Shown: positions 24,694 to 34,258 of the stretch, in pieces
Position numbering within the stretch: the first letter of the stretch is position 1
Layout: each line of letters begins with the position of its first letter
Source of the DNA: an uncultured Bacillota bacterium
GTDB lineage: Bacteria; Bacillota; Clostridia; Lachnospirales; CAG-274
Length of the DNA: 64,000 nucleotides
Reading direction: 5' to 3'
Assembly (NCBI GenBank): GCA_958426775.1
Contig: CATZZP010000003.1
Coordinates: 1 to 64,000, forward strand
The notes under the pieces: generated by a model
Database searches by the model: none
The model's input: only the letters and a program-made list of their open reading frames with translations
Told to the model about the DNA's origin: nothing
Made by a program: the position numbers and the translations under genes

Positions 24694-26046
24694 CTAAATT
24701 TTACTCAATATCTTTTTTATATTAAGCAGGAATATTGTAAGGGTTGTAATTGAGGCTATACCGTCTGCAATAGGCTCTGCATAGTAAATGCTTTCGGGCG
24801 TTTTGAAAATCATAGGCAGAATTATTGCAAGGGGTATAAGTAAAATTACCTTTCTTAATAAAGCAAGGAAAAGAGATATTTTAGCCTGTCCCAAGCCCAC
24901 AAAGGTAGACTGGCAGGAGGATTGCAGACCGAAAATACTCATACCGAACATAAATACAGGGAGCATTTTTGATGTAAGTGCAACAAGCTCAGGGTCGGTA
25001 TTAAAAAGCTTTACAAAGGCTTCCGAGAATAATGACATAAGGGTACAGGCAATAAGTGAAAAGCTAAGACACACACAAAGGGTAATCTTAAAGGTTTTAA
25101 TTATTCTCTCCTTGTTGCCCGCACCGTAGTTGTAGCTTATAATAGGCTGAACACCCTGGGTAAAGCCTGACATAGGTATTACACATAACTGCATTATGCT
25201 CATCAGGATAGTCATTGAGCCTACATAAAGCTCTCCGCCGTATTTTTGCAGACCCGAATTGAAGGTAATGCTTACAAGACCCTCTGTAGACTGCATTATA
25301 AAGGGAGATATACCTAAGGCAAGTATGGTAAAAAGCTCCTTTTTGCTTATTTTCATTTTATCCTTTTTAATGCGGATTACGCTTTTTTCAGAGCTTAAGA
25401 ATATAAGCACCCATAAAGCACTTACAAATTGAGAAATTACGGTAGCTAAGGCTGCACCTGAAACACCCATATCCAGACCGAAAATAAAAATAGGGTCAAG
25501 TACAATATTAATTACGGCACCTATAAGCACCGAAAGCATAGCTGTTTTTGGCTTGCCCTGACAGGAAATATAGGGGTTAAGACCAAGGGAAAGCTGAACA
25601 AAGATTGTACCGAAAATATAAATATCAAGGTATTCCCTGGCATAAAAATAACTTTCCTCACCTGCACCGAAAAGGTATAAAAGAGGTTCCTCAAATATAA
25701 GTACACCTGTTGTAAGTGTAAGTGCAAAAAATATAAGCATTAAAAAGCCACAGCCTAAAACACTTTCGGCAGATTCATAGTCCCCATGTCCCATTCGCAT
25801 AGAGGCAATAGGTGCACCGCCATAGCCAACAAAAGCACTAAAGGCGGATATTATCATAATTACAGGCATGGTAACACCGACACCCGTTAAAGCAATGTCA
25901 CCTATGCCCTCAATATGACCTATATAAATTCTGTCTACGATGTTGTATAAAAGATTAATCAGCTGTGCCACTATAGAAGGCAGGGCAAGGCTTAATATAA
26001 GTGACGGAAGCGGTGCCTCTGCCAGTCTTTTATCCGATGTATTCAT
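24694..26046 (-). CDS. MATE family efflux transporter (second copy)
   Basis: A 450-residue polytopic exporter. Features are LSLALPSIVAQLINLLYNIV, DRIYIGHIEGIGDIALTGVG and the second-half SPFIMQSTEGLVSITFNSGL. It is only distantly similar to the MATE protein at 22599, so this is not a recent duplication. AAGGAG is seven bases before the ATG. It is the first gene of the MATE-YoaK-MATE operon. Confidence 0.9.
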   Translation of the reverse strand: MNTSDKRLAEAPLPSLILSLALPSIVAQLINLLYNIVDRIYIGHIEGIGDIALTGVGVTMPVIMIISAFSAFVGYGGAPIASMRMGHGDYESAESVLGCGFLMLIFFALTLTTGVLIFEEPLLYLFGAGEESYFYAREYLDIYIFGTIFVQLSLGLNPYISCQGKPKTAMLSVLIGAVINIVLDPIFIFGLDMGVSGAALATVISQFVSALWVLIFLSSEKSVIRIKKDKMKISKKELFTILALGISPFIMQSTEGLVSITFNSGLQKYGGELYVGSMTILMSIMQLCVIPMSGFTQGVQPIISYNYGAGNKERIIKTFKITLCVCLSFSLIACTLMSLFSEAFVKLFNTDPELVALTSKMLPVFMFGMSIFGLQSSCQSTFVGLGQAKISLFLALLRKVILLIPLAIILPMIFKTPESIYYAEPIADGIASITTLTIFLLNIKKILSKI

Positions 26047-26080
26047 AAAAACACTCCTTTTTTGTTTTTGACTGTCAGTA

Positions 26081-26109
26081 TTGATAAAGGGTTTACTCTG
26101 TAGTATAAT
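26081..26109 (+). promoter_or_regulatory. Promoter of the 79-residue gene
   Basis: TTGATA, 17 bases, TATAAT; the start codon follows 26 bases later. Confidence 0.7.
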
Positions 26110-26135
26110 TATAAGAAAAAAACGAGGTACACAAT

Positions 26136-26375
26136 ATGAATAAATACGCAGAAACTATAATGGACAGAGCTTATCAGTCCTTTGTAACGGGCGGGGACTG
26201 TTATACTTTTAACTATCCCCAAGGGAAAAGGGCATTTGAAAAACAGCCTTACATAGAGGCTATTGAAAGCCTTGAGGCTGACGGTATGGTGGAAATCACC
26301 CTACGTAACGAAAAGCGTATTCGCCTTAAGCTGACTGACAAAGGCATTGATTTCGGCAACAGACAAGGTTTGTAA
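26136..26375 (+). CDS. Small hypothetical protein, winged-helix-like
   Basis: A 79-residue cytoplasmic protein. The second half (YIEAIESLEADGMVEITLRN then KRIRLKLTDKGIDF) looks like the recognition helix and wing of a winged-helix domain, as in small MarR/PadR-like proteins, but the family is not recognised. GAGG is eight bases before the ATG. It has its own promoter and terminator. Confidence 0.6.
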   Translation: MNKYAETIMDRAYQSFVTGGDCYTFNYPQGKRAFEKQPYIEAIESLEADGMVEITLRNEKRIRLKLTDKGIDFGNRQGL

Positions 26376-26388
26376 AATCAATACTATA

Positions 26389-26420
26389 AAGGGGTGTCAA
26401 CCTTATCGACACCCCTTTTT
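26389..26420. terminator. Intrinsic terminator
   Basis: AAGGGGTGTC pairs perfectly with GACACCCCTT around a 9-base loop, then TTT. It also follows the minus-strand gene ending at 26443. Confidence 0.85.
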
Positions 26421-26442
26421 ATTTTTGAAGGAACGGCTTTAA

Positions 26443-27033
26443 TTAATACTCGTCATCCTCGTAATCGTCAAAGTTATCCTCAACATAACCCTCATTTTCG
26501 TCATACTGCTCATTATCAACAGTGCCGTCAAGTATACTCTGTCTTATCTGGAAGCACTGGTCAATTTCATCGCTGATAAAGCTTTGAACCTCCATTGACT
26601 TTGTACTTAAGCTGCTAAGCATATCGTTAAGGCGAAGCTCAATCTGTTCAAGACGCTCTCTTACATAGTCCTTTGCACCTGCACGAAGATTTTTAGCCTC
26701 ATCATATGCTTCGTTAATTATACGCTCTGCCTCCTCCTGAGCAAGGAGAGTAATTTCATGTTCGCTTGTAAGCTGCTTAGCCTGTGCCTTAGCCTGCTCA
26801 ATTATGCTTTTGGCCTGGTTGTTTGCATCGCTTACGGTTTTGTTGCAGTTGCTGTAAATCTTTTCAGCCTGTTTAATCTGGTTAGGTATATTGGTACGCA
26901 TTTCCGAAATCAAATCGGTTAATTCGTTGGGGTCAACAATAATGCCCTTTTTAAAGGCTGCACGAGGTGCGCACTCGATTATATCCTCTAACTCATCAAG
27001 TAGGTTTGTGATTGAAGGTGTACTCTGCTTCAT
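26443..27033 (-). CDS. Coiled-coil protein of the rsmD-coaD operon
   Basis: A 196-residue hydrophilic protein, largely a long coiled coil (about residues 50-150, with repeated EQAKAQAKQL, EEAERIINEAYDEAKN), with an acidic tail rich in D, E and Y. Similar proteins follow coaD in many Clostridia and are often annotated as ATPase or DivIVA-like, but no nucleotide-binding motif is present. Its start overlaps the coaD stop (TAATG), so translation is coupled. Role unknown; a cell-envelope or division scaffold is a guess. Confidence 0.7.
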   Translation of the reverse strand: MKQSTPSITNLLDELEDIIECAPRAAFKKGIIVDPNELTDLISEMRTNIPNQIKQAEKIYSNCNKTVSDANNQAKSIIEQAKAQAKQLTSEHEITLLAQEEAERIINEAYDEAKNLRAGAKDYVRERLEQIELRLNDMLSSLSTKSMEVQSFISDEIDQCFQIRQSILDGTVDNEQYDENEGYVEDNFDDYEDDEY

Positions 27034-27521
27034 TACTGGTTCCTCCCTTTATACTTAGCCTCCAAGGCATTTTTAATAATTACAGGTACTTTATCGTCTA
27101 TATTACCTCCAAAGTGTGCTATTTCCTTAACCATACTGGAGCTAAGGTATAAGCAGTGAGCACTTGTAGGTATAAAAAGTGTTTCAATTTCTTCTGCAAG
27201 GTTACGGTTGGTAAGTGCCATCTGAAACTCATATTCAAAATCGGTAACGGCACGTAAGCCCCTTATTATAAGGTCTGCTCCTTGGGAACGGGCAAAATCA
27301 ACCGTTAAACCCGAAAAGCCCTTTACCTGAACATTGGGCATATTACAGGTTAGCTCTTTTAGCTGATTTATTCTTTCCTCCGTTGTAAAAACGGGGGTTT
27401 TTGACGGGTTTTCAAGAACTCCCACTATCAGCTTGTCCACAAAATCAGCGGCTCTTTCTATTATATCCATATGACCGTTAGTGGTAGGGTCAAAACTACC
27501 CGGGTATATAGCAATTTTCAT
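27033..27521 (-). CDS. coaD: Phosphopantetheine adenylyltransferase
   Basis: Transfers AMP from ATP to 4'-phosphopantetheine, the penultimate step of coenzyme A synthesis. The 162-residue sequence shows YPGSFDPTTNGHMDIIERA with the T/HxGH nucleotidyl-transfer motif, RGLRAVTDFEYEFQMA and YLSSSMVKE. Length is normal. Its start overlaps the rsmD stop by four bases (ATGA), the usual rsmD-coaD arrangement. Confidence 0.96.
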   Translation of the reverse strand: MKIAIYPGSFDPTTNGHMDIIERAADFVDKLIVGVLENPSKTPVFTTEERINQLKELTCNMPNVQVKGFSGLTVDFARSQGADLIIRGLRAVTDFEYEFQMALTNRNLAEEIETLFIPTSAHCLYLSSSMVKEIAHFGGNIDDKVPVIIKNALEAKYKGRNQ

Positions 27522-28081
27522 TGGTTTTCCTCCTTAAGTCTAAGGAAAGTCATTTTGGTGGTGCGTTTATAATCCTTAATGCGGTAAACCTCTAAGCCGT
27601 TAATATTAAGGCTCGCCTCGTCAACAGCCTGTTCAGCTACAATATAGCCCTTGGGCTTAAGGATTTTTGCCTGCACAACAGCCTGAAGTGATGCCTCTGT
27701 AAGACCCTTTGAATAGGGGGCATCCATAAAAATAATATCAAAGCTTTTATTTCTGTTGCCTAAAGCACCTATAACCGACAGTACGTTACCCTGTATAACC
27801 TCTGCCCTGTCAATGAGCCTTGCTCTTTCAAGATTATCTCTAATGACCTCAATGCTTTTCAGGCTTTCATCAACAAATACGGCACTTCCGGCACCTCTTG
27901 AAAGTGCTTCGATGCCTATTGCTCCGCTGCCGCTGAATAAATCCAGAAAATCGGCATCATAAATATCCGGGGCAATTATATTAAAGAAGGACTCTTTAAT
28001 TCTGTCTGTGGTAGGACGAGTTTCCATGCCCTCGGGGGCTTTCAGCTTAAGCCCTCGTGCTTGTCCTGATATAACACGCAT
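27518..28081 (-). CDS. rsmD: 16S rRNA (guanine(966)-N2)-methyltransferase
   Basis: SAM-dependent methylation of G966 in 16S rRNA. The 187-residue protein starts RVISGQARGLKLKAPEG...TRPTTDRIKESFFNI. It has the SAM motif FLDLFSGSGAIGIEALSRGA and the catalytic IIFMDAPYSKG (DAPY in place of DPPY, a tolerated variant). An open frame extends 17 codons upstream, but AGGAGG seven bases before ATG 28081 and the family start settle it. First gene of the rsmD-coaD-coiled-coil operon. Confidence 0.95.
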   Translation of the reverse strand: MRVISGQARGLKLKAPEGMETRPTTDRIKESFFNIIAPDIYDADFLDLFSGSGAIGIEALSRGAGSAVFVDESLKSIEVIRDNLERARLIDRAEVIQGNVLSVIGALGNRNKSFDIIFMDAPYSKGLTEASLQAVVQAKILKPKGYIVAEQAVDEASLNINGLEVYRIKDYKRTTKMTFLRLKEENQ

Positions 28082-28232
28082 AAAGCGACCTCCTGATTTT
28101 CTTTTAACAAAGTATATATATTTTTTCAGCAAAAAAATATACCTTTTATTAATTATACATACTTTTTTTGCATAAGTAAACAGTTTTTCAATATAAAATA
28201 AAAAAATTGTGCAAAAACATTAATTTTTTTTG

Positions 28233-30296
28233 TTAAAGACAAACCTTATCCCTGCCTTTTTCAAAAATTTCCGCAATTTTTTTGCGTAAAGGCTGATTTT
28301 CTGCAAGGGAAAGGGTGGAGTCCTTTTTATAAAGCTCAATACTTGCCTGCTGTACAAGCTTAAGAGTTTCTATATCCTTGTAAAGGTTGGCAATTTTCAT
28401 TTCGGGCAGACCGTGCTGTCTTGTTCCGAAAAAGTCGCCGGGGCCTCTCAGGGATAAATCCTTTTCGCTTATTACAAAGCCGTCGTTGGTCCGGCACATG
28501 GTTTTAAGTCTTTCTGTTGCTACCTTGCCCCTGTTGTCGCTTACAAGTATACAATAGCTTTTTCCGCCGCCTCTGCCTACTCTGCCTCTCAGCTGGTGCA
28601 GGGTTGATAAGCCGAAACGGTCGGCATTTTCTATAAGCATTACGGTTGCATTAGGCACATTTATGCCTACCTCAATAACTGTGGTAGATATAAGCACGTC
28701 TGTTTTACCCTGAGCAAACTCTGCCATTATACGTTGCTTTTCTTCTCCCTTTATTTTGCCGTGCAAAAGCTCCACATTAAGGTCAGAGAATGCACCTGAT
28801 TTAAGCTCTCGGGCGTATTCCGTTACAGCCTTAAGCTCAAGCTTTTCGTTTTCCTCTATCATAGGGCAGATAATATAGGCCTGTCTGCCCTTTTCTATCT
28901 CCTTATGTATAAAGGTATAGATACGCTGACGATAGCTTGTGTTTACCGCAAAGGTATCAACAGGCTCTCTGCCGGGAGGTAATTCATCAATTATTGATAT
29001 GTCAAGGTCGCCGTAAAGTATAAGGGCAAGGGTACGGGGAATAGGTGTTGCTGTCATAACCAGAGCGTGGGGGTTATCTCCCTTTTCTGTAAGCACAGCT
29101 CTTTGTCTTACACCGAAGCGGTGCTGTTCATCGGTTATTACAAGCCCTAAGCTTTTAAAATTAACTGCCTCCTGAATAAGGGCATGGGTGCCTGTTATAA
29201 TATTGATTTCGCCCTTTTCAAGGAGAGTATAAACCTCCTGCTTTTCCTTCTTTTTAAGAGAAGAGGTAAGCAGTGAGCATTTTATCCCAAGGGGAGTAAA
29301 AATTTTTTCAAGGCTGTGGAAGTGCTGGGTTGCAAGTACATCGGTGGGTGCCATAAGTGCTACCTGATAGCCGTTGTTTACTGCAATATAGGCTGCAATC
29401 ATGGCAACTGCGGTTTTGCCGCTGCCTACATCACCCTGTACAAGGCGGTTCATTACAAGTCCACCCGTAAAGTCCCCTTTAATTTCTTCAATTACCTTTT
29501 TCTGTGCATTTGTAAGGGAAAAACCAAGTGCCTTTAAAACCGGTGTATAGTCAAGGCGTTCTATTTCCACCGTTACAGGCTTTGACCGAACAGCACCCTT
29601 AAGCTGTAAAAGCTTTGTCTGCAACAAAAAAAGCTCCTCAAAAACCAGACGATTTCTTGCTAAATAAAAGCTGTTGTCGTTTTGGGGAAAGTGTATATTG
29701 TTTATGGCAAAGCTACGGTCGCAAAGCTTATATTTTTTACGTATTTCAGGGGGGATAAACTCCGTTAATTGAGGGGTAACCTCATCTAAGACCGATTTTA
29801 TAAGCTGTCTTAATATTTTTTGGGAAAGCTTTTTTGAGGTGGTGTAAAGGGGTACAATACGACCGCCAGAAATCGGCTCGCCGTTTTCCTTCAAAGGCTC
29901 AAATTCAGGGGAGTCCACCTGAAGTCGGTTGTACTTTTCCGTAATTTTGCCTGTAAATAAGTAAAGCTGACCCTGCTTAAGGGCAGTTTTCATATAAGGC
30001 TGATTATACCATACACCTTCAATATTTCCCGTTCCGTCGGAAAGAAGTATTTTGCAAAGGGTAAGCTTTTTAATACGCATAACCTGAGGCTCTGATATTA
30101 CCCTTGCGGTAAAGGTATCACTTTCTCCTGTTTTAAGCTGTGAAACAGGTGTAATATTACTTCTGTCGTCATAGTCACGGGGAAAGTACTCCACCAGGTC
30201 CTCTACTGTATGTATATTAAGTGAGGCGAGAAGCTTTTCACGCTCCCCGCCTATATTCTTTATGTCCGTTACGGGACTTGATAAATTAAGCTGCAT
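28233..30296 (-). CDS. recG: ATP-dependent DNA helicase RecG
   Basis: Branch-migration helicase that processes stalled forks and Holliday junctions. It is 687 residues long, the usual size. An N-terminal wedge/OB domain precedes the helicase domains with GDVGSGKTAVA (Walker A), DEQHRFGVRQR (DExH box), MTATPIPRTLAL, and GLSTLHQLRGRVGRG near motif VI. Its ATG lies one base after the stop of fakA, so the two are cotranscribed and likely coupled. Confidence 0.97.
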   Translation of the reverse strand: MQLNLSSPVTDIKNIGGEREKLLASLNIHTVEDLVEYFPRDYDDRSNITPVSQLKTGESDTFTARVISEPQVMRIKKLTLCKILLSDGTGNIEGVWYNQPYMKTALKQGQLYLFTGKITEKYNRLQVDSPEFEPLKENGEPISGGRIVPLYTTSKKLSQKILRQLIKSVLDEVTPQLTEFIPPEIRKKYKLCDRSFAINNIHFPQNDNSFYLARNRLVFEELFLLQTKLLQLKGAVRSKPVTVEIERLDYTPVLKALGFSLTNAQKKVIEEIKGDFTGGLVMNRLVQGDVGSGKTAVAMIAAYIAVNNGYQVALMAPTDVLATQHFHSLEKIFTPLGIKCSLLTSSLKKKEKQEVYTLLEKGEINIITGTHALIQEAVNFKSLGLVITDEQHRFGVRQRAVLTEKGDNPHALVMTATPIPRTLALILYGDLDISIIDELPPGREPVDTFAVNTSYRQRIYTFIHKEIEKGRQAYIICPMIEENEKLELKAVTEYARELKSGAFSDLNVELLHGKIKGEEKQRIMAEFAQGKTDVLISTTVIEVGINVPNATVMLIENADRFGLSTLHQLRGRVGRGGGKSYCILVSDNRGKVATERLKTMCRTNDGFVISEKDLSLRGPGDFFGTRQHGLPEMKIANLYKDIETLKLVQQASIELYKKDSTLSLAENQPLRKKIAEIFEKGRDKVCL

Positions 30297-30297
30297 A

Positions 30298-31926
30298 TTA
30301 TTCCACCGATATTATATAGTAGTATACTGCCTGACCGCCCCTGTGTATCTCAAACTCAATATCCTCATACTGATTTTCAAGGCTCTCGGCAAGGGAGTGT
30401 GCATCCTTTTCCGATACATCCTGACCATAGTAAATAGTTACAAGACCACAGTCGGGGTTTTCCTTAATCATATCCGAAACCAGAGCGATACAGCCTTTTG
30501 CAAGGTCTGTGTCTACGTTGTTTATACTGCTTCCTGACATAAACAGGTAGTCACCCTCATTTATTGTATGTTCGTCAATTCGGGTACTGCGTACTGCATA
30601 GGTTGCCTGTCCTACTGCCACAAGCTCCATAGCCTCTTTCATGGAGTTATAATTGTTTTGGGCAGTTTCTGTAGGTATAAAGGCAATCATGGCGCTTATA
30701 CCCTGTGGTATATTTGTGCTTTCTATTACAATAACCTTTTTGTCACTGCACATTTGTGCCGCTTGGTTGGCTGCAAGTATAATATTTTTATTGTTTGGCA
30801 ATACAAATACCGTATCTGCATTTATTGCATTAACTGCCGCCAGTATATCCTCCGTGCTGGGGTTCATGGTCTGTCCCCCTGTAATTATGCGGTCACAGCC
30901 AAGGTCCTTAAATATTTCTTCAAGACCCTCTCCGCTTACAACTGCCGCAAAGCCGTAGTCCTTTTTAGGCTCCTCTTTTGCCTGCCTTGAAAAGCTTAGA
31001 AGGTTGGTATGCTGAATACGCATATTTTCTATTTTAATTTTATCAAGACTGCCTATTTTTAAGGCTCTTTCCAACACAAGACCGGGATTGTCGGTATGAA
31101 CGTGTACCTTAATAAAGTCCTCCTCACCTACAACCACAAGGCTGTCGCCTATTTTGGAAAGATAGCTTTTAAGCTCGTTTTCAGCATCGGAGTTAGGTGA
31201 TGTAAGGTTTACAAAAAATTCGGTACAGTAGCCAAACTTAATTTCCTCCGAAGGTATTTCTGCCTGTACGGCAGTGGTGCTTTCCGATGATATTTCAATA
31301 GGCGGGTTATCAATGCCGATGCTTTCATAACCGCCTCTTACAATAAGTAAAAGACCCTTTCCCCCTGCGTCAACTACACCTGCCTGCTTTAACTGGGGCA
31401 GCATATCGGGGGTGGTTTCAAGTACACTTTCGGCATAGGAAAGCATAAGGCTTAAAAAGTCCTCAATGCTGTCTGTAGTCTGTGACGCCTCCTGTGCCTT
31501 GTCCGCCAAGGCTCTTATTATGGTGAGTATAGTACCCTCCTTAGGCTTCATAACTGCCTTATAGGCTGTATCCTTAGCACACTCAATGGCGTAAGCAAGG
31601 TCCTTGCAGTCTGCTGTTGCCTTACCCTCAAGACCCTTTGCAAGACCTCTGAAAACCTGTGAAAGTATAACGCCTGAATTACCTCTTGCACCTCTTAATG
31701 CACCGTTTGCCGCCGCTTTGGCTACCTCGTAGGCATTAGGAGAGTTAAGCTTTTCTACAAAATCAGATGCCGCCTTAACGGTCATAGACATATTTGTACC
31801 TGTATCCCCGTCGGGTACGGGGAAAACGTTAAGAGCATCTATTTTATCCCTGTTTTTAATAAGAAGGTTGGCTCCGTTTACAATAAAGCGTCGGAGCATA
31901 TAACCATCTATAGCCGTAAAACTCAA
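30298..31926 (-). CDS. fakA: DAK2-domain fatty acid kinase-like protein (YloV/FakA)
   Basis: Catalytic subunit of the FakAB fatty-acid kinase system, which phosphorylates exogenous fatty acids bound to a FakB partner. The DAK2 domain has NVFPVPDGDTGTNMSMTVKA and GARGNSGVILSQVFRG; the C-terminal part is DegV-like. It is 542 residues, typical for YloV. It lies 23 bases after asp23 and one base before recG, the same asp23-yloV order seen next to rpmB in Bacillus. Confidence 0.9.
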   Translation of the reverse strand: MSFTAIDGYMLRRFIVNGANLLIKNRDKIDALNVFPVPDGDTGTNMSMTVKAASDFVEKLNSPNAYEVAKAAANGALRGARGNSGVILSQVFRGLAKGLEGKATADCKDLAYAIECAKDTAYKAVMKPKEGTILTIIRALADKAQEASQTTDSIEDFLSLMLSYAESVLETTPDMLPQLKQAGVVDAGGKGLLLIVRGGYESIGIDNPPIEISSESTTAVQAEIPSEEIKFGYCTEFFVNLTSPNSDAENELKSYLSKIGDSLVVVGEEDFIKVHVHTDNPGLVLERALKIGSLDKIKIENMRIQHTNLLSFSRQAKEEPKKDYGFAAVVSGEGLEEIFKDLGCDRIITGGQTMNPSTEDILAAVNAINADTVFVLPNNKNIILAANQAAQMCSDKKVIVIESTNIPQGISAMIAFIPTETAQNNYNSMKEAMELVAVGQATYAVRSTRIDEHTINEGDYLFMSGSSINNVDTDLAKGCIALVSDMIKENPDCGLVTIYYGQDVSEKDAHSLAESLENQYEDIEFEIHRGGQAVYYYIISVE

Positions 31927-31949
31927 AATCGTGTCCTCCCTTGGGTTTA

Positions 31950-32306
31950 TCAGTTATCTACTCTGATACCCTCAACAAATATATTTATTTTGGAAACAGT
32001 AAAGTCTGTAGCATCTTCTACCTTATATTTAACGGTAGAGCTTATAGTTTCGGCAATAGCAGGGATATTTGTGCCGTACTCCACAATTATATGAAGCTCA
32101 ATTTTAACCTGTTCCTCCTCAACCACAATGCCGATACCCTTTGTAAGAGAGTCCTTTTTAAGCAGATGTACAAGACCGTCCTTTACGCTCTTAACAGCCA
32201 TACCTACAACGCCGCAGCATTCTGTAGCGGCAAGACCTGCTACACGTGCAATTACCTCGTTATCTATAGTTATAATTCCAAGTCCGTTAGTTATTTTTGC
32301 TGACAT
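31950..32306 (-). CDS. Asp23/Gls24 family envelope stress protein (YloU)
   Basis: A 118-residue protein of the Asp23/Gls24 family, membrane-associated proteins linked to envelope stress; the partner of YloV in Firmicutes. Features are ITIDNEVIARVAGLAATECC, then GVVGMAV and a late VEYGTNIPAIAETISSTVK. The ATG at 32306 is chosen because GGGAGG lies eight bases upstream; a TTG two codons earlier is too close. Divergent from rpmB. Confidence 0.9.
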   Translation of the reverse strand: MSAKITNGLGIITIDNEVIARVAGLAATECCGVVGMAVKSVKDGLVHLLKKDSLTKGIGIVVEEEQVKIELHIIVEYGTNIPAIAETISSTVKYKVEDATDFTVSKINIFVEGIRVDN

Positions 32307-32343
32307 ACACAAAGCCTCCCTTTAAATATAATATATCTATTAT

Positions 32344-32372
32344 AGTATAAACTTATTTTTTTGGTTTATCAA
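32344..32372 (-). promoter_or_regulatory. Promoter of asp23-fakA-recG
   Basis: TTGATA, 17 bases, TATACT on the minus strand, about 40 bases before the start codon. Confidence 0.65.
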
Positions 32373-32444
32373 CTGTTTTAGATGAATTTAAGAGGTTTTG
32401 CCCTTACAGTGTTAAAAATCTCAGTCAATAAATAAAAAAAATAC

Positions 32445-32473
32445 TTGACTTATATAATAAATAAGTATAAAAT
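32445..32473 (+). promoter_or_regulatory. Upstream promoter of rpmB
   Basis: TTGACT, 17 bases, TAAAAT. A second, closer promoter follows. Confidence 0.6.
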
Positions 32474-32522
32474 AAAAAGGCTGATATAAAAGGACAATTT
32501 TTATTGTTTCTTAAAATAATTC

Positions 32523-32551
32523 TTGCAATTAAGTAAGGTTTATGTTATAAT
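32523..32551 (+). promoter_or_regulatory. Proximal promoter of rpmB
   Basis: TTGCAA, 17 bases, TATAAT; the start codon is 39 bases downstream. Confidence 0.75.
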
Positions 32552-32589
32552 GTCGAATAGTGAGTTTTTACCTAAGGGAGGTGGAAGTA

Positions 32590-32790
32590 ATGGCAAAGTG
32601 TGAAATTTGTGATAAGGCTATGCAAAACGGTCGCAGAATCAGCATCAACCGTAGCCAGGTTTCAAGACGTGCTAAAAAGACTTGGAAGGCTAACGTTAGA
32701 AAGGTTAAGATTAACGACAACGGTACAATTAAGTCAATCTATATCTGTGCAAGATGTATGCGTGCAGGCAAGGTTGTTCGTGCAATCTGA
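32590..32790 (+). CDS. rpmB: 50S ribosomal protein L28
   Basis: Ribosomal protein L28, 66 residues, of the zinc-binding type with CEIC near the start and CARC near the end. Further features are AMQNGRRISINRSQ and KKTWKANVRKV. The frame extends ten codons upstream, but GGGAGG eight bases before ATG 32590 and the conserved MAKCEIC start fix it. Followed by its own terminator. Confidence 0.97.
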   Translation: MAKCEICDKAMQNGRRISINRSQVSRRAKKTWKANVRKVKINDNGTIKSIYICARCMRAGKVVRAI

Positions 32791-32803
32791 TGTGTTTTTT
32801 TAT

Positions 32804-32832
32804 GCCGCTTGCTACGGTAAGCGGCTGTTTTT
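32804..32832 (+). terminator. rpmB terminator
   Basis: GCCGCTT pairs with AAGCGGC around GCTACGGT, then TG and T6. Confidence 0.8.
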
Positions 32833-32843
32833 TCAATATTGTG

Positions 32844-32974
32844 CTTATCCGGAGTGGTGGAGGGACAGGGCCCTGTGAAACCCGGCAACCGGCTGTTACA
32901 GCATCGGTGCTAATTCCCCCGACACCTGTCGGAAGATAAGATGAATTGTGAACCCTGTAGGGTTCTTTTTTTTT
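32844..32974 (+). promoter_or_regulatory. SAM-I (S-box) riboswitch controlling metK
   Basis: The aptamer 32844-32940 shows the conserved CTTATC...GATAAG closing stem, GGTGGAGGGAC, GGCCC, GAAACCCGGCAACC and GGTGCTAATTCC. The expression platform is a terminator at 32950-32974 (GAACCC/GGGTTC then T9). High SAM should favour termination and shut off metK, a standard feedback loop. Confidence 0.95.
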
Positions 32975-32998
32975 TAAATAAATAAGGAGGTTTAACTA

Positions 32999-34171
32999 AT
33001 GAAAAAGTACTTTACTTCGGAGTCTGTTACAGAGGGACATCCTGATAAAATTTGTGACCAAATTTCAGATGCGGTCCTTGATGCCATTCTTGCTCAGGAC
33101 CCAATGGCGAGAGTTGCTTGCGAAACAATGACCACAACAGGTCTTGTTATGATAGCAGGCGAGGTTACTACAAGCTGTACTGTTGACTTTGAGTCAATTG
33201 CAAGAGAAACAGTACGTGAAATAGGCTATGACAGAGCTAAATACGGTTTTGACTGCGATAGCTGTGCGGTTATTACCTCAATTAAGGGACAAAGCCCTGA
33301 TATAGCACAGGGTGTAAATTCTTCTCTGGAGGCAAGAGAGGGTCAGGCTGACGAAAACGATACAGGTGCAGGTGACCAGGGTATGATGTTTGGCTTTGCT
33401 TGTGATGAAACAGAGGATTATATGCCTGCTCCTATTTATTTTGCTCATAAGCTTACAAAAAAGCTCAGCGAATTAAGAAAAAACGGTACTCTTGATTACT
33501 TAAGACCTGACGGCAAAAGCCAGGTTACGGTTGAGTATGATGATGATAAGGTTGTAAGAGTTGACAATATTGTAATTTCAACCCAGCACAGCCCTGAGGT
33601 TAGTCAGGAGCAGATAAGAGAGGACGTAATTGAAAAGGTAATTAAGGCAGTTATTCCCTCAGAGCTTATTGATGCTGAAACCAAGTACTATGTAAATCCT
33701 ACAGGCCGTTTTGTTATAGGCGGACCGCAGGGCGACTGCGGTTTAACAGGCAGAAAGATTATTGTTGATACCTACGGCGGTTATGCAAGCCACGGCGGCG
33801 GTGCTTTCAGCGGAAAGGACCCTACAAAAGTTGACCGTTCGGCGGCTTATGCGGCAAGATACCTTGCCAAGAATGTAGTAGCAAGCGGTATTGCACGTAA
33901 GTGTGAAATTCAGTTGGCTTATGCAATAGGTGTTGCACAGCCTCTTTCAATTTATGTTAATACCTACGGTACAGGCAAGGTAAGCGATGATAAGATTGTG
34001 GAAATTATAAGAGAAAACTTTGATTTAAGACCTGCCGCTATTATAAAGACCTTTGATTTAAGACGTCCTATCTATAAGCAGACTGCCGCTTACGGACATT
34101 TTGGCAGAGGTGATATAAATGTACCTTGGGAAAAGACCGATAAGGTAGAAATATTTAAGAAATATTGCTGA
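32999..34171 (+). CDS. metK: S-adenosylmethionine synthetase
   Basis: Makes S-adenosylmethionine from methionine and ATP in the cytoplasm. 390 residues, normal length. Diagnostic stretches are [36 protein letters not shown] and [20 protein letters not shown], all conserved. AGGAGG is eight bases before the ATG. It is controlled by the SAM-I riboswitch directly upstream and followed by two terminators. Confidence 0.98.
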   Translation: MKKYFTSESVTEGHPDKICDQISDAVLDAILAQDPMARVACETMTTTGLVMIAGEVTTSCTVDFESIARETVREIGYDRAKYGFDCDSCAVITSIKGQSPDIAQGVNSSLEAREGQADENDTGAGDQGMMFGFACDETEDYMPAPIYFAHKLTKKLSELRKNGTLDYLRPDGKSQVTVEYDDDKVVRVDNIVISTQHSPEVSQEQIREDVIEKVIKAVIPSELIDAETKYYVNPTGRFVIGGPQGDCGLTGRKIIVDTYGGYASHGGGAFSGKDPTKVDRSAAYAARYLAKNVVASGIARKCEIQLAYAIGVAQPLSIYVNTYGTGKVSDDKIVEIIRENFDLRPAAIIKTFDLRRPIYKQTAAYGHFGRGDINVPWEKTDKVEIFKKYC

Positions 34172-34188
34172 AATATATTATAATACTA

Positions 34189-34255
34189 ACCCCCGCCTTT
34201 AAAAGCGGGGTTTAAATTAAAGAGAGCATCGAAAATCAAATTCGATGCTCTTATT
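34189..34255. terminator. Two consecutive terminators between metK and dapL
   Basis: First hairpin CCCCGC/GCGGGG (34191-34210) then TTT. Second hairpin AGAGCATCGAA/TTCGATGCTCT (34223-34251) then TATTTTATT. The second also serves the minus-strand dapL. Confidence 0.8.
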
Positions 34256-34258
34256 TTA